DNA from: Fallopia convolvulus | Lineage: Eukaryota; Streptophyta; Magnoliopsida; Caryophyllales; Polygonaceae | DNA: 64,000 bases | Direction: 5' to 3' | Assembly: GCA_964016875.1 (NCBI GenBank) | Contig: OZ024735.1 | Span: forward strand, 11,269,338-11,333,337 | Shown: piece by piece, positions 1-12,919 of the stretch | Position numbering within the stretch: the stretch's first letter is position 1 | Layout: every line of letters starts with the position of its first letter | Translations under genes and position numbers: made by a program | The notes under the pieces: generated by a model | Database searches by the model: none | Seen by the model: the letters and a program-made list of their open reading frames with translations, nothing else | Told to the model about the DNA's origin: nothing

Positions 1-2235
1 TTATACCCAACATATGGGTACAAGTAAACCATATTCATTCATTTAAATATTTTTTTCCCTATTTAAACAGATTCAACCGAAGGTACAAATTAATCTCTTA
101 TAGATATACCCAAATCGATCCTAAACCAAGCTAAGATCTGCCTTAATTTCTTATCCTAATCCGAACGTGTAACCAACTCAAATCACGTTAAAAGCCGAAT
201 TGGGATTCCGAATCATCGCCATCTTCAAGACAAGTATAAGCAGGCCCTCGAGAACCCAGGCAAGTTCGATCAATTGCGATTGAGCTCGGTAGAGGACGCA
301 AGTTCCGCTAAGGACGTCGTGTTTCCGTCCTTCCTCTCCGGCGATCCAAAGCCCGTTTTTTTTCTTCCTTCTTGATTCGTTCCCTTTGCTCTTCGATCAA
401 CCTTCCAACTCGCCTGTAGGGTAACGTCGGAGTTCACCATCGCCGTCAATTGTCGTAGAGCCGAAGGGGAACGTCGAAGCGGCTCATCGTCGAAGGGAAA
501 CGTCGGAGTCAATTGTCGTAGAGACCTCCATCGGTGAGATTCCCTTTCCCCTGTTATTTCTTTTGTAGGGAATGGTTGGTTTGGGCGAGTATTTATAACT
601 CGAGAGGTTAGTTGTCGGAGGCGTCGTTAGCCGGAAACGATGACGGGGGGGGTGACAGACGCTGGTGTTGGTCGCCGGTGGGAGGGGGGAAGGGCGTGGT
701 TCTCTGGGGACGCCGGCGGGGCACGAACAGAAACGGCTCGACGTTGTGCCTCTTAGCTACCAAACGAAGGCAGTCTCGGCCTTATTTCAGGAAGAAGAAG
801 AGTTGGGAAGGGATGGGTCCCGCCCGGGAAAAAATCAAGGCGTTCTGTGGCTAGCTTTCTAGTGTCGGATTGAAGTTCATAGGGGATCAGTTGGATTGGG
901 CCTTCGTAGGACAATTAGATTAAGTAATAGTGGGTTGTGCAATTAGGTAATGGGGTGAATTGGAGGTGTGGTTCGGTTTTGGTTTAATTAGGAAAATGTT
1001 ATAGTTTATTAATAGGCTAAGCTAATTGGACCTTGTAAAATTACAAGTAGAAGTATAAATAGTTTTAGGTAATCTCTAGGGGGTTGGGTTAGTTTGGTTT
1101 GGCTCGTACTTAAGTTAATCTTTTCCTTTATAACTTTTTAGGAAATCGTTTTCGCTCGAGGTCATAATTCCGTCTTCTTCAAAAGGATCCTTATTTTTGA
1201 GGTAAGTCGTTTTTCGACTTGCTCGGTTCTTCTCTACCTTGTTAGATTGCGTATCGATATTGTAGGGCGAGTTTTGGGAACTAGTCCCGAATGCCTTTAT
1301 AATCTGTTTTGAACTTCATGAGTTGTTCTGTGCGTAAATGGTTTTGAATGTGTTTTATCGGAAAAATATTTTGGAACGTTTTCTCTGTGTTGGTACCGTT
1401 TCCGACACGGCCCATCGTAGCTGGCGTTGAGGAAGAGTTGGCTACGTTGACCCGTATGACTGGGAAACCATGCCCCTTCGAAACGAAAATTATTATCTGT
1501 GTGTTTTGGCAAGTGCTCCAGTGGAGGCTTAGCCGGGGTTAGAAGGGAGATTGTGAAGTGGAGTGGGAGGGCCTGCCTCTGCACTCGGCGCAGTGATGAG
1601 CGCCTTGGAAGTCGGTTTATGAGATGGAGGAACTGCATTGTTATGAGGTTGTGATTGTAAATGCGTATGTGACTGATTGTAACTAATTTAGGTATTGGCC
1701 TGTAGAGATATGATTGCGATTGTGGATTTGTATGCTGACTTTAGAAATGTTTGCAAAACGTTCTGCAATTTCCGTATTATCTCTAGCTTGGTAGATTAGA
1801 AGCTGACCCTTCGGGGAATATTTTCAGTCCTAGGTATGAACCAGGGAGCCGTGCAAGAACCGAGGCCAGATGGCGGGCCAGAGCGGTAAAGAGCGCGTGT
1901 CATAGTGGGATGGGTTTTACGCTGGCTTACTTATGATAGTTAGGACGTTGAATTTATTCTTGCCAAAGATGAAGTTAGTATTATGTTTTATTTATTATCA
2001 TTTTGTTGAATAGTTCAGTTTTAGTAAGTGTTGTGTTGGATTTGAATACTTAGGTTTCGGGAATACATGCATAACTATATTTTTAATGTTTTCGTTAAAG
2101 GAAAGGTTGGATGTTTTATTATGTTTTCTCGTCGTGCCCGCGTTGTAAGGTCCTATAGTGTAGTTGTCAACCTAATTAGTATTACCTGGTAAGGTCTATT
2201 TCCTAGTAGCGCCTCGTCGGAAGTCAAGGTGTTAC
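1..2235 (+). repeat. R1 LTR-like repeat, copy 1 (left end outside window)
   Basis: No convincing protein is encoded. The block ends in GGTGTTACA at 2235, the inverse of the TGTAACACC start typical of many plant Ty3/gypsy LTRs. Around 1195-1290 it has a segment (GGTAAGTCGTTTTTCGACTTG, then GGGAACTAGTCCC) that recurs near 6415-6510 and, inverted, near 23335-23360. The stretch TTTTGGCAAGTGCTCC with its following bases at 1505-1560 recurs inverted near 23040-23095. A TATA-like GTATAAATAG lies at about 1053. The right boundary coincides with the abrupt end of a LINE zinc-finger domain, so R1 probably inserted into that LINE. Chromovirus (Tekay/Del-like) origin is an inference from the termini. Confidence 0.5.
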
Positions 2236-3530
2236 AACAACAATTAGGCATACAATTAAAATAACGATTAAGACGATAAGTAGTCGGGAGGCAATGAGCA
2301 CAAGTTTTCCAAAGGAAATTTTGAATTTTTGGTGAAAGTTTGGTTTTCCAAATCCAATCAAAAACAAAAACACGCAAAGGAATAGAAGAGTTCAGCAAGG
2401 AAGGAGCCGAAGAGACCGAGAACTCACCATCAGAAGTCGGGATCCAAACAAGTCGATTATTAAAAATCGCAAAAGGAATTCTCAAAGTCGAGATACTATC
2501 TACTAGAAAAGAAGGAAGAACCAAAGATACAACTATTAAATTCCAGGTTTTATCGAAAGTAATGAAAGAAGACACTTTTAAATTGATATTAATATTATCA
2601 AAAAACGGGAGTAAATCAAAACCTTTAATCCAATTATCAGTCCAAAAGTTTATCGTACAACCATTTCAATAGTCCAAAGAAGACATTTAGATAAATGATC
2701 CCTAATATTCAACAAGCAACCAAACTATCAAGATCAATTTTTTTTTCTAATACTACATCAAAGAAAGAGAGCCCAAATATTTCTCTGAAACAATACGGAC
2801 CCAAAAGTTGCTTGGTTCATTCAAAAAATTTCACAATAATTTCATTTGAAGAGCTATATTATTATATTCTGTTGTTTGGAGCCCATGCCTCCACTATCTT
2901 TAGGGGAACAATTTTTTTCCCAACTAATTAACAGATGATCGTTAGAAGTAAATTTATTCCAAAAGAAAGATTTATTAATAGAATCAATTTGGTCCCAAAC
3001 ACCTTTTGGTAAAAGAAAACTTTGCATTAAATAATTTACCTGACCTATGATATTATATTGAACTAAAACAACACAATCTGATTGAGAAGTAGAGTTGGCT
3101 TTCCATTGTGACATCTGTTTTTATAGTTTAAGAATCGATTTCAAAAACATTGCATTTTGAACCCTACCTTTCAAGATAAGAATTCCAAGATATTTTTCCA
3201 TTGAAGTAGTAATTTGAATATTTAACACACTAGCAAGTGATAGAGCTGAAGTTCACGAAATATTTTCAGAGGCTTGAAAAGAACTTTTTATGATAATTAA
3301 TAGACAAGCCCGATATTTGCGTAAATTTGTCAAGAAAAGTTTTAATATTGTTAATATTAGAATATGATGCATCAACAAAAATGATAGTATCATCAGCAAA
3401 GCTAAGAAAGGGTAAGCAAATGCCATTTTTAACTAACTGGATACCAACATATTTAGAATTTAGAGAGGATTGAAATTAAAGGGTCCTGGATAAATATTCA
3501 ATAGCAATAAAAAAAAATAAAAGGAGCACT
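2236..3530 (-). pseudogene. LINE (L1-type) reverse transcriptase remnant
   Basis: Read on the minus strand from 3530 downward, the fragments follow the order of a plant L1 ORF2. They are a region ending IEYLSRTL, the catalytic box FADDTIIF (near 3375-3410), a segment reading SGLSIN, EKYLGILILKGR (near 3140-3190), then QSFLLPKGVWDQIDSINKSF with ISWEK and PKDSGG (2854-3060). Last comes the zinc-binding zf-RVT part with KIQNFLWK and LPTTYRLNRYF (about 2270-2350). Stops and frameshifts separate the pieces. The 3' end is cut at the R1 boundary. A short duplication (about 3469-3511 and 3533-3574, 64 bp apart) lies at its upstream edge. No function is expected. Confidence 0.85.
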
Positions 3531-3949
3531 TGGGATTGAAATTGAAGGGTCCTATCTAAATAATCCATAGCGATCTTGGATAGACAGATGAAGAAGCTGC
3601 GGAAGAAGGAGATACAGTTTGTATTGATTCAGTGGTCTCGATGAGGAGTCGAGGAGGCCACTTGAGAGACTGAGATGAGAATGAGTGAGACCTACCCAGG
3701 TTTAGTTGAGGCTTTTGAGAGTAGAAGTTAAGGGGATCGAAAGTTATAGTTTACGGTTTGTTGTGACTATTTGTGTGCTCTGTTTGATTTCACCTTGTGT
3801 GCTTGGCTTATTTGATTGATGTTTGTGATATACTAAGGGTATGATATACGTGGTGTTTAACTCATGTGTAATATCTTAAGCAAGCATTATGAGTTAGTTT
3901 TCATATATCTAAGGAAGTTTCCGGATGAAACCTTCTTTAAGGGGAGGGG
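3531..3949 (+). other. Possible 3' internal end of an LTR element with polypurine tract
   Basis: No usable frame is present. The stretch ends with GATGAAACCTTCTTTAAGGGGAGGGGG (split here as GATGAAACC, TTCTTTAA and GGGGAGGGGG, about 3923-3949). This has the form of the polypurine tract that precedes the 3' LTR in Del/Tekay-type chromoviruses. It is followed at once by a TG start of the next block. This is inference from the motif only. Confidence 0.35.
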
Positions 3950-5943
3950 GTGTTTATGTTATGTAATGGTAAATATTTTATTAAATATAAAAATGAATAA
4001 TAATTAATTTTGAATTGAAATTAATTATATTAAAAAAAATTAACTCAAAATTAATTAATTATTATTTCAGGGTAAAGTTTGTAATAAAGGAGATTTGAGG
4101 TGAGAAATGGAATTTTTGTAAACATTATGCCGACTTACATGTATATTTATATGTAGGAATTGCTCCTTTTTTGTTAAGCAACACAAAGAAAGAGAGAGGA
4201 TGTTTGAGAGAGTGAGTGGATTAAAAAAAAGTGCGAGCAAGTTTTGTTCTTTTGTTGTTGGGTACAAGTTCCTTTGTCGCCTTTGATTTTGGAGTACAAG
4301 CGTACTTTGGTAAGTTTTAATTAATTATTGCTTTATGATAGAGCATATAGATATAGGTTTTAAGAGCATGTTTTATTCCCGTTTTATGCATTTTTAGCTA
4401 GAGTTTCGCTTTAAGTTGTAGTTTAAGTTTTATTTTGGTTTAGTTCGGAATCTACGCGTTTCTGTGCTTTATTTCAGGTTGGAAGGTGAAGTATGGTGGA
4501 TGTGAAGCTAAGGATCGGAGCTAGGAATGAGTGGAGAGTATTGAAGTGAAGAACCGAAGGGAAAATCACAAATTAAGATGAAGCTCAAAGTGGTGCAAGT
4601 GAAGATTAGAAGAGCTAAGGCCCAAAAGCTTGAGGGATAAAAACGCTTAAACCCGGGTCATGCATTGGAGTCTTGTTTTGACACCTCTATCTTGCAATGC
4701 TTGGTTTGGGAGCTATAGTGGTCGGATGAAGATGAATTTGGTATCATTGGAAAGCTAACTCGAAGAGATACAATTCATATTTTTACTCTGAGTCCAAAAT
4801 CCAACTCTAAGAGGGTCAAAACAGCCTCGAAATTGTCACTAGAGTTGCTGAGGCTAAAGCGCGGGGAGTACAGGGCAGAGTGTGATAGCGCTTTGGGTGA
4901 CCTTGACCGCGCTTCGACGCGTTTGTACGATGCTGACTCGGGCCTTCGTGTTATCTTTTGGCAAGAGAGGAGAGGGTGGAGGTGCAAAGTTTATTAGTAT
5001 TTTTGGATGTTTTTAGATATCATACAAATACTTTTCTTAGGGTTCTTTGGATTATGCTATGCTATCTATTGTTCTTAGTTCTACATTAGTTTAAATTTGA
5101 AGATTTGTGGGAGACAAAACCCTATTTTGCAACATTGAGGAGAAATCTAACTCTTGTAAGTTTAATTCTTCTTTAATGTCATATTCTAGCTAAATTTCCC
5201 TTATCCAACTAGTTAGTTGAAATTGTATGCATGATTGTTTGTGAGATTTGAATTATTTCAATTTACCTTGACTAGATTGAATTTCTCCATGCTTAATTGA
5301 TTAGATTCGCTTAGGATTATAATAGATTGATCACATATTCTATTTCTTGGTTGAATTACAACTAGAGTAACTAAATAGACGGTGGAATTTGGTTATTCAT
5401 GGATGAATCCTTTGATTAAACTTATAGACGGTGGAATAAGATTAATCAAAGGAGGAGGATTTAATCGCAAAACTTCATGAATAGACAGTGGAATTCATGA
5501 ATTATATTTCTATTGAATGCTTTGTACTTAATTGCATGATCAATTTGACATAGAAGGTTTTCTAGGTTAATTAGTTAAAAGGTTGTTAAAGACGGTGTAT
5601 ATTAATAACCACCTTAAGCTTGAATTTCATAAATTCACAATAGATTAGTCAAGGGAAATCGAAATAAGAATAATCAATGATCAAAACTCATGTATGCAAT
5701 GGATACGAAACTAGTTGGACGCTTTTCTCTATATTTGAATCTCTAATCGTTTTATTTGCTTTGCTTTATTTACTTAGATTGTTAGGTTGAAATCACAAAA
5801 AAAAACCTTTTACTTAGTAATATTATTTAAATATAAATAATCTCAGTCCATGTGGGTTCGACCCTTGCTTCCACTATACGTAGGTTAGGAAGTTAGGATA
5901 TTTCTTTGACAGTGCTTTTACAACGACATAAAAGTGTTCGTCA
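3950..5943 (+). repeat. LTR-like block, family not identified
   Basis: It starts TGTTTATGTTATG directly after a purine tract and may end at GTTCGTCA (about 5943). An AT-rich inverted repeat at about 4000-4066 (AATAATTAATTTTGA against TCAAAATTAATTAATTATT) could form a hairpin. The phrases AGACGGTGGAAT (three near copies, 5378-5490) and GTGGGTTCGACCCTTGC (about 5852) are of the kind seen in long Ty3 (Tat/Athila-type) LTRs. No second copy lies in the window, so both ends are tentative. No coding potential was recognised. Confidence 0.35.
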
Positions 5944-6239
5944 CTTTATTTGGATTGTACTAGTTTTCTAGATCCGACTTTATAATTTATTTTGATTTGG
6001 AAATCGGTTGATTTTATAGTTCCCAAAGTTCGTTTTGATATTAGTTTATATTTGGTAAAGTTTTCAAATGAGATTTTAGGGTTTTGTTTTGTAACAATGT
6101 TTTGGACATCTTTGATCAATTTTTACAAAAAAGTTTAAACTAGAAAAATGTTCTTTTATACATATAGTATATCCTGGTCAAATTTTAAAGGATTTGGATT
6201 TATAAAAAAGATGTTATAAGGCATGTTGGCATTTCGTTG

Positions 6240-6845
6240 TTTTTAGGGTTAGAGTTTGTAAGAGTAAAAAGGTTATTATTTTTCATTGGTTTTTTTATAG
6301 GAGCGTGGGTCTTGGGTGGTGATCAGAGACAAGGGACAAAGATAGGTTATTTTTCTCAGACAGGGTTCCGCATTGCATGATATTTAGTTGTTTCTTGGCT
6401 TCAGGAATTCGTCTTCGATGTAAGTCGTTTTATGACTTGCTCATTTTCTATTCAATTCTTGTTAGACTTTGTGCCCTGCTCGTAAGATTGGTTTTGGGGA
6501 ACTAGTCCCTAACTGATTGTTTAATGAAAAAGTGTTTACTTGTTGTGATATGTGTGCAAACGGATTTCAGAGTATTTTTATCGTATGTGAAACGGATTTC
6601 AGAGTATTTTTTATCAATGTTGATGCATTTTAACTAAATTTAGTTATTATTGTCCCTTAGTTGAATTTCAGTTTTCCTTGGGTTTGTCGGGGGATGATGA
6701 TAATGCTTGGGCCTTCCACATCCCCCTCTCAATTTTATGTCGGGGCAAGAGTGTACATCTTGGCCCCTAGACCCCGCCCGATTTGGGTTATTGCTGGGTT
6801 GGTGTTATTGTTGTTGTTGTTGTTGATGCGAAGCCCTTTGTCAGT
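6240..6845 (+). repeat. R1 LTR-like repeat, copy 2 (fragment)
   Basis: It shares with copy 1 the order GGAATTCGTCTTCGATGTAAGTCG (about 6405-6428, matching 1165-1210 in part), GACTTGCTC, and GGGGAACTAGTCCC (about 6495). Ends are not sharp. The 5944-6240 stretch before it has no recognisable feature. Confidence 0.45.
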
Positions 6846-6889
6846 GGTCTTTTAGGTAATATTCCTTTAGTTGAGAGGTTTGTTTCATT

Positions 6890-7235
6890 GTGTTGTATGT
6901 AGAGTTGGATGGAGGATTGTAATCGAGAAAAAAGTTTATTCAAGACATAACTTTCGATTAAGTAGATTTCTCTTACAAACAAACTTTTATTGAATGTGAA
7001 TGGTTTAAAAGCACACAAACACACTACAAACAAACACTCTAGATACAAATACTCACACACTCAAACTAGAAAGATACAAAGAAGGATTTTAACTCTTAGA
7101 GTGAGGGAACCAAGCGCTTACAAGTTCAAAGCTTTCTCTATCTCTTTTTATAGATTCAGGCGTTGTTTTCTCTACTTTTTCACTGCCCTTACAAGGGCCC
7201 TATTTATAGATCCTTTGATACCATAGGATGCTCTA
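6890..7235 (-). promoter_or_regulatory. Caulimovirid-type promoter and leader start
   Basis: On the minus strand a strong TATA element, CTATAAATAGGGCCC, lies at about 7194-7208. It is followed downstream by a purine- and CT-rich leader with short direct repeats. It sits downstream of the RNase H remnant of the pararetrovirus, where Caulimoviridae keep the promoter of the pregenomic RNA. Assignment rests on position plus the TATA box. No polyadenylation signal was assigned. Confidence 0.45.
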
Positions 7236-9543
7236 ACAATGCTCGTTACATTTCACTATTAAACAAGGCCTCAAAGAATCCACTCACATGGAAAATAGTG
7301 CCAACACTGTGCAAAAGTTAAAACACACTGAAAAAAGGAAAAGCATTAAAAGGGAAAGACATCACATTGAAAGATTCATTCCGGTGATTCACTCGACTTT
7401 GCAAAATGATGTATTTGTCGTTGATTAATCCATGCAATTATTGATGTTGTACATGCCTTTATCTCCAACATTATCTTCCTAATTTTCTGCATAATCCGCC
7501 TCATTGAATTCTATTTATTTTATCAAGTTTTCTGAATATTCTACATCTCAATCCATTAGCTTGTCCCAAAGAAAATATTGACCTTTCGGTGATAAATATC
7601 TTCCAAACTCTATTTGATATAAGCAATCTTGGATTGAATCAGACAAATCTATGGTTTTGAAAATATGGTTATGACTCTCTTGGAATGAAAACAATGGTAA
7701 ATCCGACTTTGAATATCGTCATGTCAGTTTTTTGATATTGTTTAATTTATTCATAAATGTAGAAAAATCCCACAGATCTAGTCGTTCTGGGGATCTTGAG
7801 TCTTGGTTACCCTCGGGTAGCGGGTGTTCAATAAAACAATCTGTGACTAAGATAAATCTAAGCAAGTAATTAGGTGTTTTTTATTTCCCTCCTTCCATTT
7901 CCATAATAGCACAATGCACAAAAGTAATCAAACTACTTTCCTTTTCCCATTTTTTGATTCTACCAAACACATAATTCTGAAACTTAGTAAAATGTTTGCA
8001 TAATGGACTCCATGCTCTAAGACATCTTCCATATATGCCATTGCACATTCCAGTATCCTATGCTTTTAGTATTCTTTTGTCCCTAGTGGGATTGCCAAGT
8101 AAGATTATTCGTCCAATTCTCGAATTACCTAGAAAAATAGTCATATATAGTTCCATATTCTTCCCATATGCCATAGTATCGACATTCATTTTCGCTCACC
8201 AGATATGAATATCGTTCTAAATCTTTGTTCTAATAACCCTTTAGTTTTTTCTTTAGCTCCCAAGGAAGATGAAGCATTTTATTGGTTACTTCTATTCTAA
8301 TATCCTTAAAATTGTGATAGAGTTTACCAACTGGTAACTATATCGACACCTTTTCTTGCCAACTTCTTCTAAAACGTGAATATTAAACAAACTGGAAGGT
8401 GACATCCATCCCTTGTGGTATTTCGTTCTTTCATCAAGCATTTCTCTTCATATGTCTGGGGGGTGAGAGGGTACATTGAGCTGATTTTATCATTTTTCGG
8501 TGTATAATTCTCGAACCCATATTTATTGGTCGATGGTATGGTCTTATGACTTATTATTGTTCTACAAAACATATCTCCTTGCCATTTTTTCTCAGCTCCA
8601 AGTTCTCGTGTTAAGCTATCAACTAATGAGTTCTCTCATCCCTACACATTCTCAACATTAAAGGAAAACTGTTTTAAGGATTAATTGCCAACGTATGAGC
8701 TTCCCTTTCGTTTTCATATTATCAAGATTATTTTGAATAAATCTCGGTATTCCTGTACAATCAATTCTCACTATAAAGGGTTTATGATCAAGAAAAATTA
8801 TAAAATTATTAACTCCTTTTAAGATAGGAAGAACTCCTCCATGATAATGTAGTTGCATTCAGCTTTGTTGAAACTTCCACTACTATACTTACAAAGCTTG
8901 TTATCCTTCTTCATTTTTAAAACAACACCCCAATGATAATTATTATCATCTGTTTCAAGAACGAATTCATCGTCTTCATTGAGTAAGGTTAATATTGGTA
9001 AATTCCTGCAATATTTTTTAAGTTCTTGGACTACCTTAACACCCCGATTAGTCCATTTCCAAACTTCTTCCTTTTTCAGCTTGACTTGTAGGAACTTTCT
9101 TAGTTTAGCTATTTTTTTATAAAATTAGAAGCATAGGTAAGACAACCTAGAAATCTCTCTAATTGCTTCATATCCTCTATTTTATTACAAAATTTTTCTA
9201 CCTTGTCTAGGATATGGTCTTCTAAAACTATTTCTACAAACTTAATTTAACCCAAGGAATTCAATTGCTAGCATGACATAAATACATTTTTTCTATCCTA
9301 GGATAATACCATGATTAATGCATTCTTGATTTATCGCCCTAAGGTCATGCATGTGTTGTTCTAATATTTTGAAAAGTATTAAGATATCATCAATGTAAAG
9401 AAGATAACAATGCTTAAGGTTTTTAAAGATTTTATCCATTCTCCTTTGAAATATTTATGGTGCATTCTTCAAATCAAATGGCATAACTAATCCATTCATA
9501 ATGACCTTGTGATGGACTAAAAGCGATTAATGGGTATATTATC
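7236..9543 (-). pseudogene. Endogenous caulimovirid, distal RT and RNase H part
   Basis: This is the minus-strand continuation of the viral polyprotein that begins to the right of Ty3 element A. Visible pieces are MPFDLKNAP (9461-9484) and YIDDIL (about 9380-9397), which are the reverse transcriptase palm motifs. Further on is an RNase H region (about 8870-8590) with FIVRIDCTGIPRF and, after frame changes, NSLVDSLTREL. The frame is broken many times, so it is a relic and makes nothing. The part below about 8370 contains minus-strand fragments that I cannot assign. The upstream RT half lies at 17794-18165, cleanly separated by element A with target duplication TTATC. Confidence 0.8.
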
Positions 9544-10407
9544 TGATACAATAAAACCAGCCATGTCTCCCACCGACATCGATGAGTTGATTCGAGTACC
9601 CTTTGATGGACCAATTACAAGAAACAGAGCTAAGAAGATTGCTCAAGGAACAACATCCATTATAATTCGCTTGGCAGCCATAGACCATAGTTGAAGAGTC
9701 CACCAAGAAGAGATGGGTTACTTTTATTCAACATCAGTTGAGCCCGGATTCTAAGGATTGAAGTGTTGGGCCGAGTTTCACATTGAATGGGGCGCCGATC
9801 ACTTGCTTTATTGGGCCTTGTTCAACATTATTTCCTATTTTAGATACATGGAATAGCTTGTCTTACTTTAGGGCTGAATTTAGTAAGTGACCGGGTAAGA
9901 TAAGTTATTACATGGGTCATAGTCAACTCTTTGACTTGACCAATCTAAAGGTGAAAAATATCCTAGTTTATTTACTTATTTATGGACGATTTTATGTTAG
10001 AAAATAAATAGAGATTTCGGTCACTAGGAGTTTGTTAGGGCTGATATTCTCTCTCCTATATTATTGTTATCTTTTTGAGTTGTTAGGAGTTTCCTAATTT
10101 AAATAAGTCAGATAAATCTTTATTTGATTTATTTAACATAAGGAAATTTAGATAGATATTTCTACATTATTATATGATATCTTGGAAAACAAGTAAAGGG
10201 ACAAAACTAACCCTCTAGGACCGGCCATCCCATTGACTTGTTCTCCAAGGATACTCTCTTGTATTCCCTTAAATAGCTTGCATTTATCATTCAATAAAAT
10301 CAGCTTGGAATTAGATAAATCCTTATTGGTTTTATCTAGTTCCCGGGACATTAAAAATACTCTTTATGTTCGAGCATTCAAGAGCAAGATCGATCAACAT
10401 CACCATT

Positions 10408-10445
<38 letters not shown>

Positions 10446-11197
10446 TTTTTAGTTCAGATTTGATTCATTATTTTATCAATTAGTTTAGTTCTAGTTTGAT
10501 TATTAAAGATCAACTAATTTTGTTTCTTCATCAATTTCGAATTTAGGATTACTTGTTCTCCAAGGTTTAAACTTTGTTAGCAATTCAGGTTAGAAAGTCG
10601 ATTTATTGGCAAGGTCGGTTCCTGTGAGGTGTCATTCTTACCTCGGTTTGCTTTATAGTTCGATTAATTTAGTTTTTGATCCTAAATTACATACCTTTAT
10701 CCATATCTATAAACGTTGGGACCAAAATATGATTTTTCCACACAAAATAACCCAAAATCGAACCACCACCATAAACCACCACTGGCAACCACCACCATCT
10801 GGTGTCGCTCGTCCCCACCGGTCAACGCAGCACTCTCCACCAACATTCCGCCACCCACCCCGTGGTCATCGACCACCACAACTCCTAGACATCACCCTCT
10901 ACCCTTGCGTGATACCCTAACCCTAATCCCTTTGTTTGTTCCTTGCCCCCAAGCAATTAACCAACTAGGAGATTTTTCAAGGATATATGCATGTTTTGAG
11001 GATAATTAGTTGAGTTTTATTGCAATTCATGATCAGCATATCTATTCCTACAATTTTATGAGTTTTTCAATTGATATTGCATGATTGATTGAGATTCATA
11101 TTGCTTGATAGTATTTGTTGAATTTTGTGTTGCATCCCCTCAATTTCCACCTACCCTTATTTTTTTCTTGTTTATTTTGGGCTTCTAGATAGTATCA
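9544..11197 (+). repeat. 5' LTR of Ty3 element A (with extra segment)
   Basis: 9544 to about 10645 aligns with 16560 to about 17750, including the tail of the pol frame (SPTDIDELIRVPFDGPITR). A (CT)n microsatellite lies at about 10411-10441, matching a longer one in the 3' LTR. After GAGGTGTCAT (about 10644) the copies diverge. The expected LTR end may be AGTATCA at 11197, followed by TTGGTAGCAT, a weak primer-site-like sequence. If so, about 540 bp including the CCACCA-rich stretch 10750-10870 are an insertion absent from the 3' LTR. The 11197 boundary is an inference; the first 1.1 kb is firm. Confidence 0.7.
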
Positions 11198-11779
11198 TTG
11201 GTAGCATAAATCACTTATAAAAAAAATCAGTTCGTGTACCTTTTGCATTGTTATTGCTTGTTGCTTCAATTCAGCACATTCTAATAGTTTGTGCATGAAT
11301 AAAAAAACAAAACAGATCGTGCTTGATCAAAAGAGTGATCTACCTTATCTAGTTTTAAGCCACTTTCACCCCTAGTGATTGCTTGCAAAAAACATTAGTT
11401 GGTGATCACTTTGTATGCTATTATGACAACACTACAATAAGTCACAACCCTTTTCTCACCTTGCTTGCATTAATTGGCATTACTTTTCTTGCTAAAGGAT
11501 CAATTGAGAGATTGCATGTTCTTTGAAGCTTATAAAGGGAAATTTTACATTGCTTTTCTGATTGCATACGTGCTAATTACTTAAGCTGCGTTTTTCCTTT
11601 GATTATCATTAGCACACCATATCCATTCCATTACTACCTCTTGTCAACCCAAAAACTGAATTGGTTGAATTAGATTGATTTGAGGAAAGTTTTGGCTTGA
11701 TAACGATATGATATTGCTTATCGTATTGCTTTTTGGAACACACTACTATCTTGTTTGTGTGACCTTTTTCAGTATAAAA

Positions 11780-12204
11780 ATGGCAATTGAAGAGGAACCT
11801 AACTCAACTACGGTGAATTGTCCAAAGAAGCCATTGATTTCATTCGATTGGCTATTAGTGATGCTTTGAAAGAGAATCAAAAGAGGATGATTGAAGTTGT
11901 GACAACAACATTGAATCCAAGATTTGAGAGTATAGAAGAACAAATTGCTATACCTAAAGAAAGTTCACATGCAATCCTCAAAGATGAGCCTCATCTACAA
12001 CAACAACTTGATCCAAATCAAGCTTCTGGGAGCAACAAAGGAAAACAACATGTTGAAGAGGGAGTATGATTTGTTAGCTAATTACCCTGGAGACCACAAC
12101 CTCCCAAGCCACTCTTCACCTCGTGGTGGCCTTGGTAGAGGGCATGGAGGATCGAGAACCCCAGTGAACACCCATCATCCATTGCCAGCTAGGCAGCATG
12201 CACC

Positions 12205-12242
<38 letters not shown>

Positions 12243-12874
12243 GCTGGTTTCGAATGAAGGAGGATAGAAGGAGAAAGAATTTGGCTCCTATTGAGACTTG
12301 GAACCAGCTGAAGTTTTTAATGAAAAAGAAATATGTGCCTGAAGAACACACTGAGCACATGAGGCTAAAAGTAGTAACGTGCAAACAAGGTCTCAAGTCC
12401 CCCACTGAGTACTTCAATGAGCTTGAAGATTTGAGCTTTAAGGCTGGAATTCATCATTCCCAAAGGTCCTTGAGGACCCAATTCTTGGTTGGGCTAAATC
12501 AATCAATCAGAGACACACTTGAGGTGCAACAAATCAAACACCTCAATGCATTAGTCCATTCAGCTCAATTACTCCATGAGCAACACCTAAGGAAGAAGAA
12601 AGAAGCTTGGAATGCAACAAAAAGGTATCTATCTAACTCTAGCTGTAATTCCAATTCGTTTTCTTCTAATCCTTCTATGCAGCAAAAGGGAGTTCTTAGC
12701 TCACCAAAATCAGGTACAATGACCCCTAGACGCTCCATGAATGGCCCTCAAATGCAGCAAAGGTCAAGAGACATTGTGTGCTACAAGTGTCAAGGAAGAT
12801 GCCATTTAGCTAAAGATTGTCCAAATCAGAAACAAGTACTCCTTACTACCAATGGTGGTTATGTGAGTGATTAA
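11780..12874 (+). pseudogene. gag of Ty3 element A
   Basis: An ATG at 11780 opens a frame that soon shifts. The main frame from 11945 to 12874 carries the gag core (ETWNQLKFLMKKKYVPEEH, YFNELEDLSFKAGI, LRTQFLVGLN) and ends with a CCHC zinc knuckle, CYKCQGRCHLAKDC (about 12778-12819). A (CAA)n run at about 12202-12241 encodes a threonine/glutamine stretch depending on frame. The product would be the capsid/nucleocapsid precursor. At least one frameshift before 12070 breaks it, so it is a pseudogene. It is followed by the protease after a short gap. Confidence 0.85.
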
Positions 12875-12919
12875 GAGATACCTCCAAATCAAGTAGAGGA
12901 GGAGAATCTTAGCAATGAG

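Noticed and set aside
612..862. Small GC-rich gene near the left end
   Set aside because: It overlaps other frames, has no known domain and lies in the R1 repeat.
7213..7229. Minus-strand TGGTATCAAAGG as a tRNA-Met primer site of the pararetrovirus
   Set aside because: It lies upstream of the TATA box rather than in the leader and differs from the standard site, so it may be chance.
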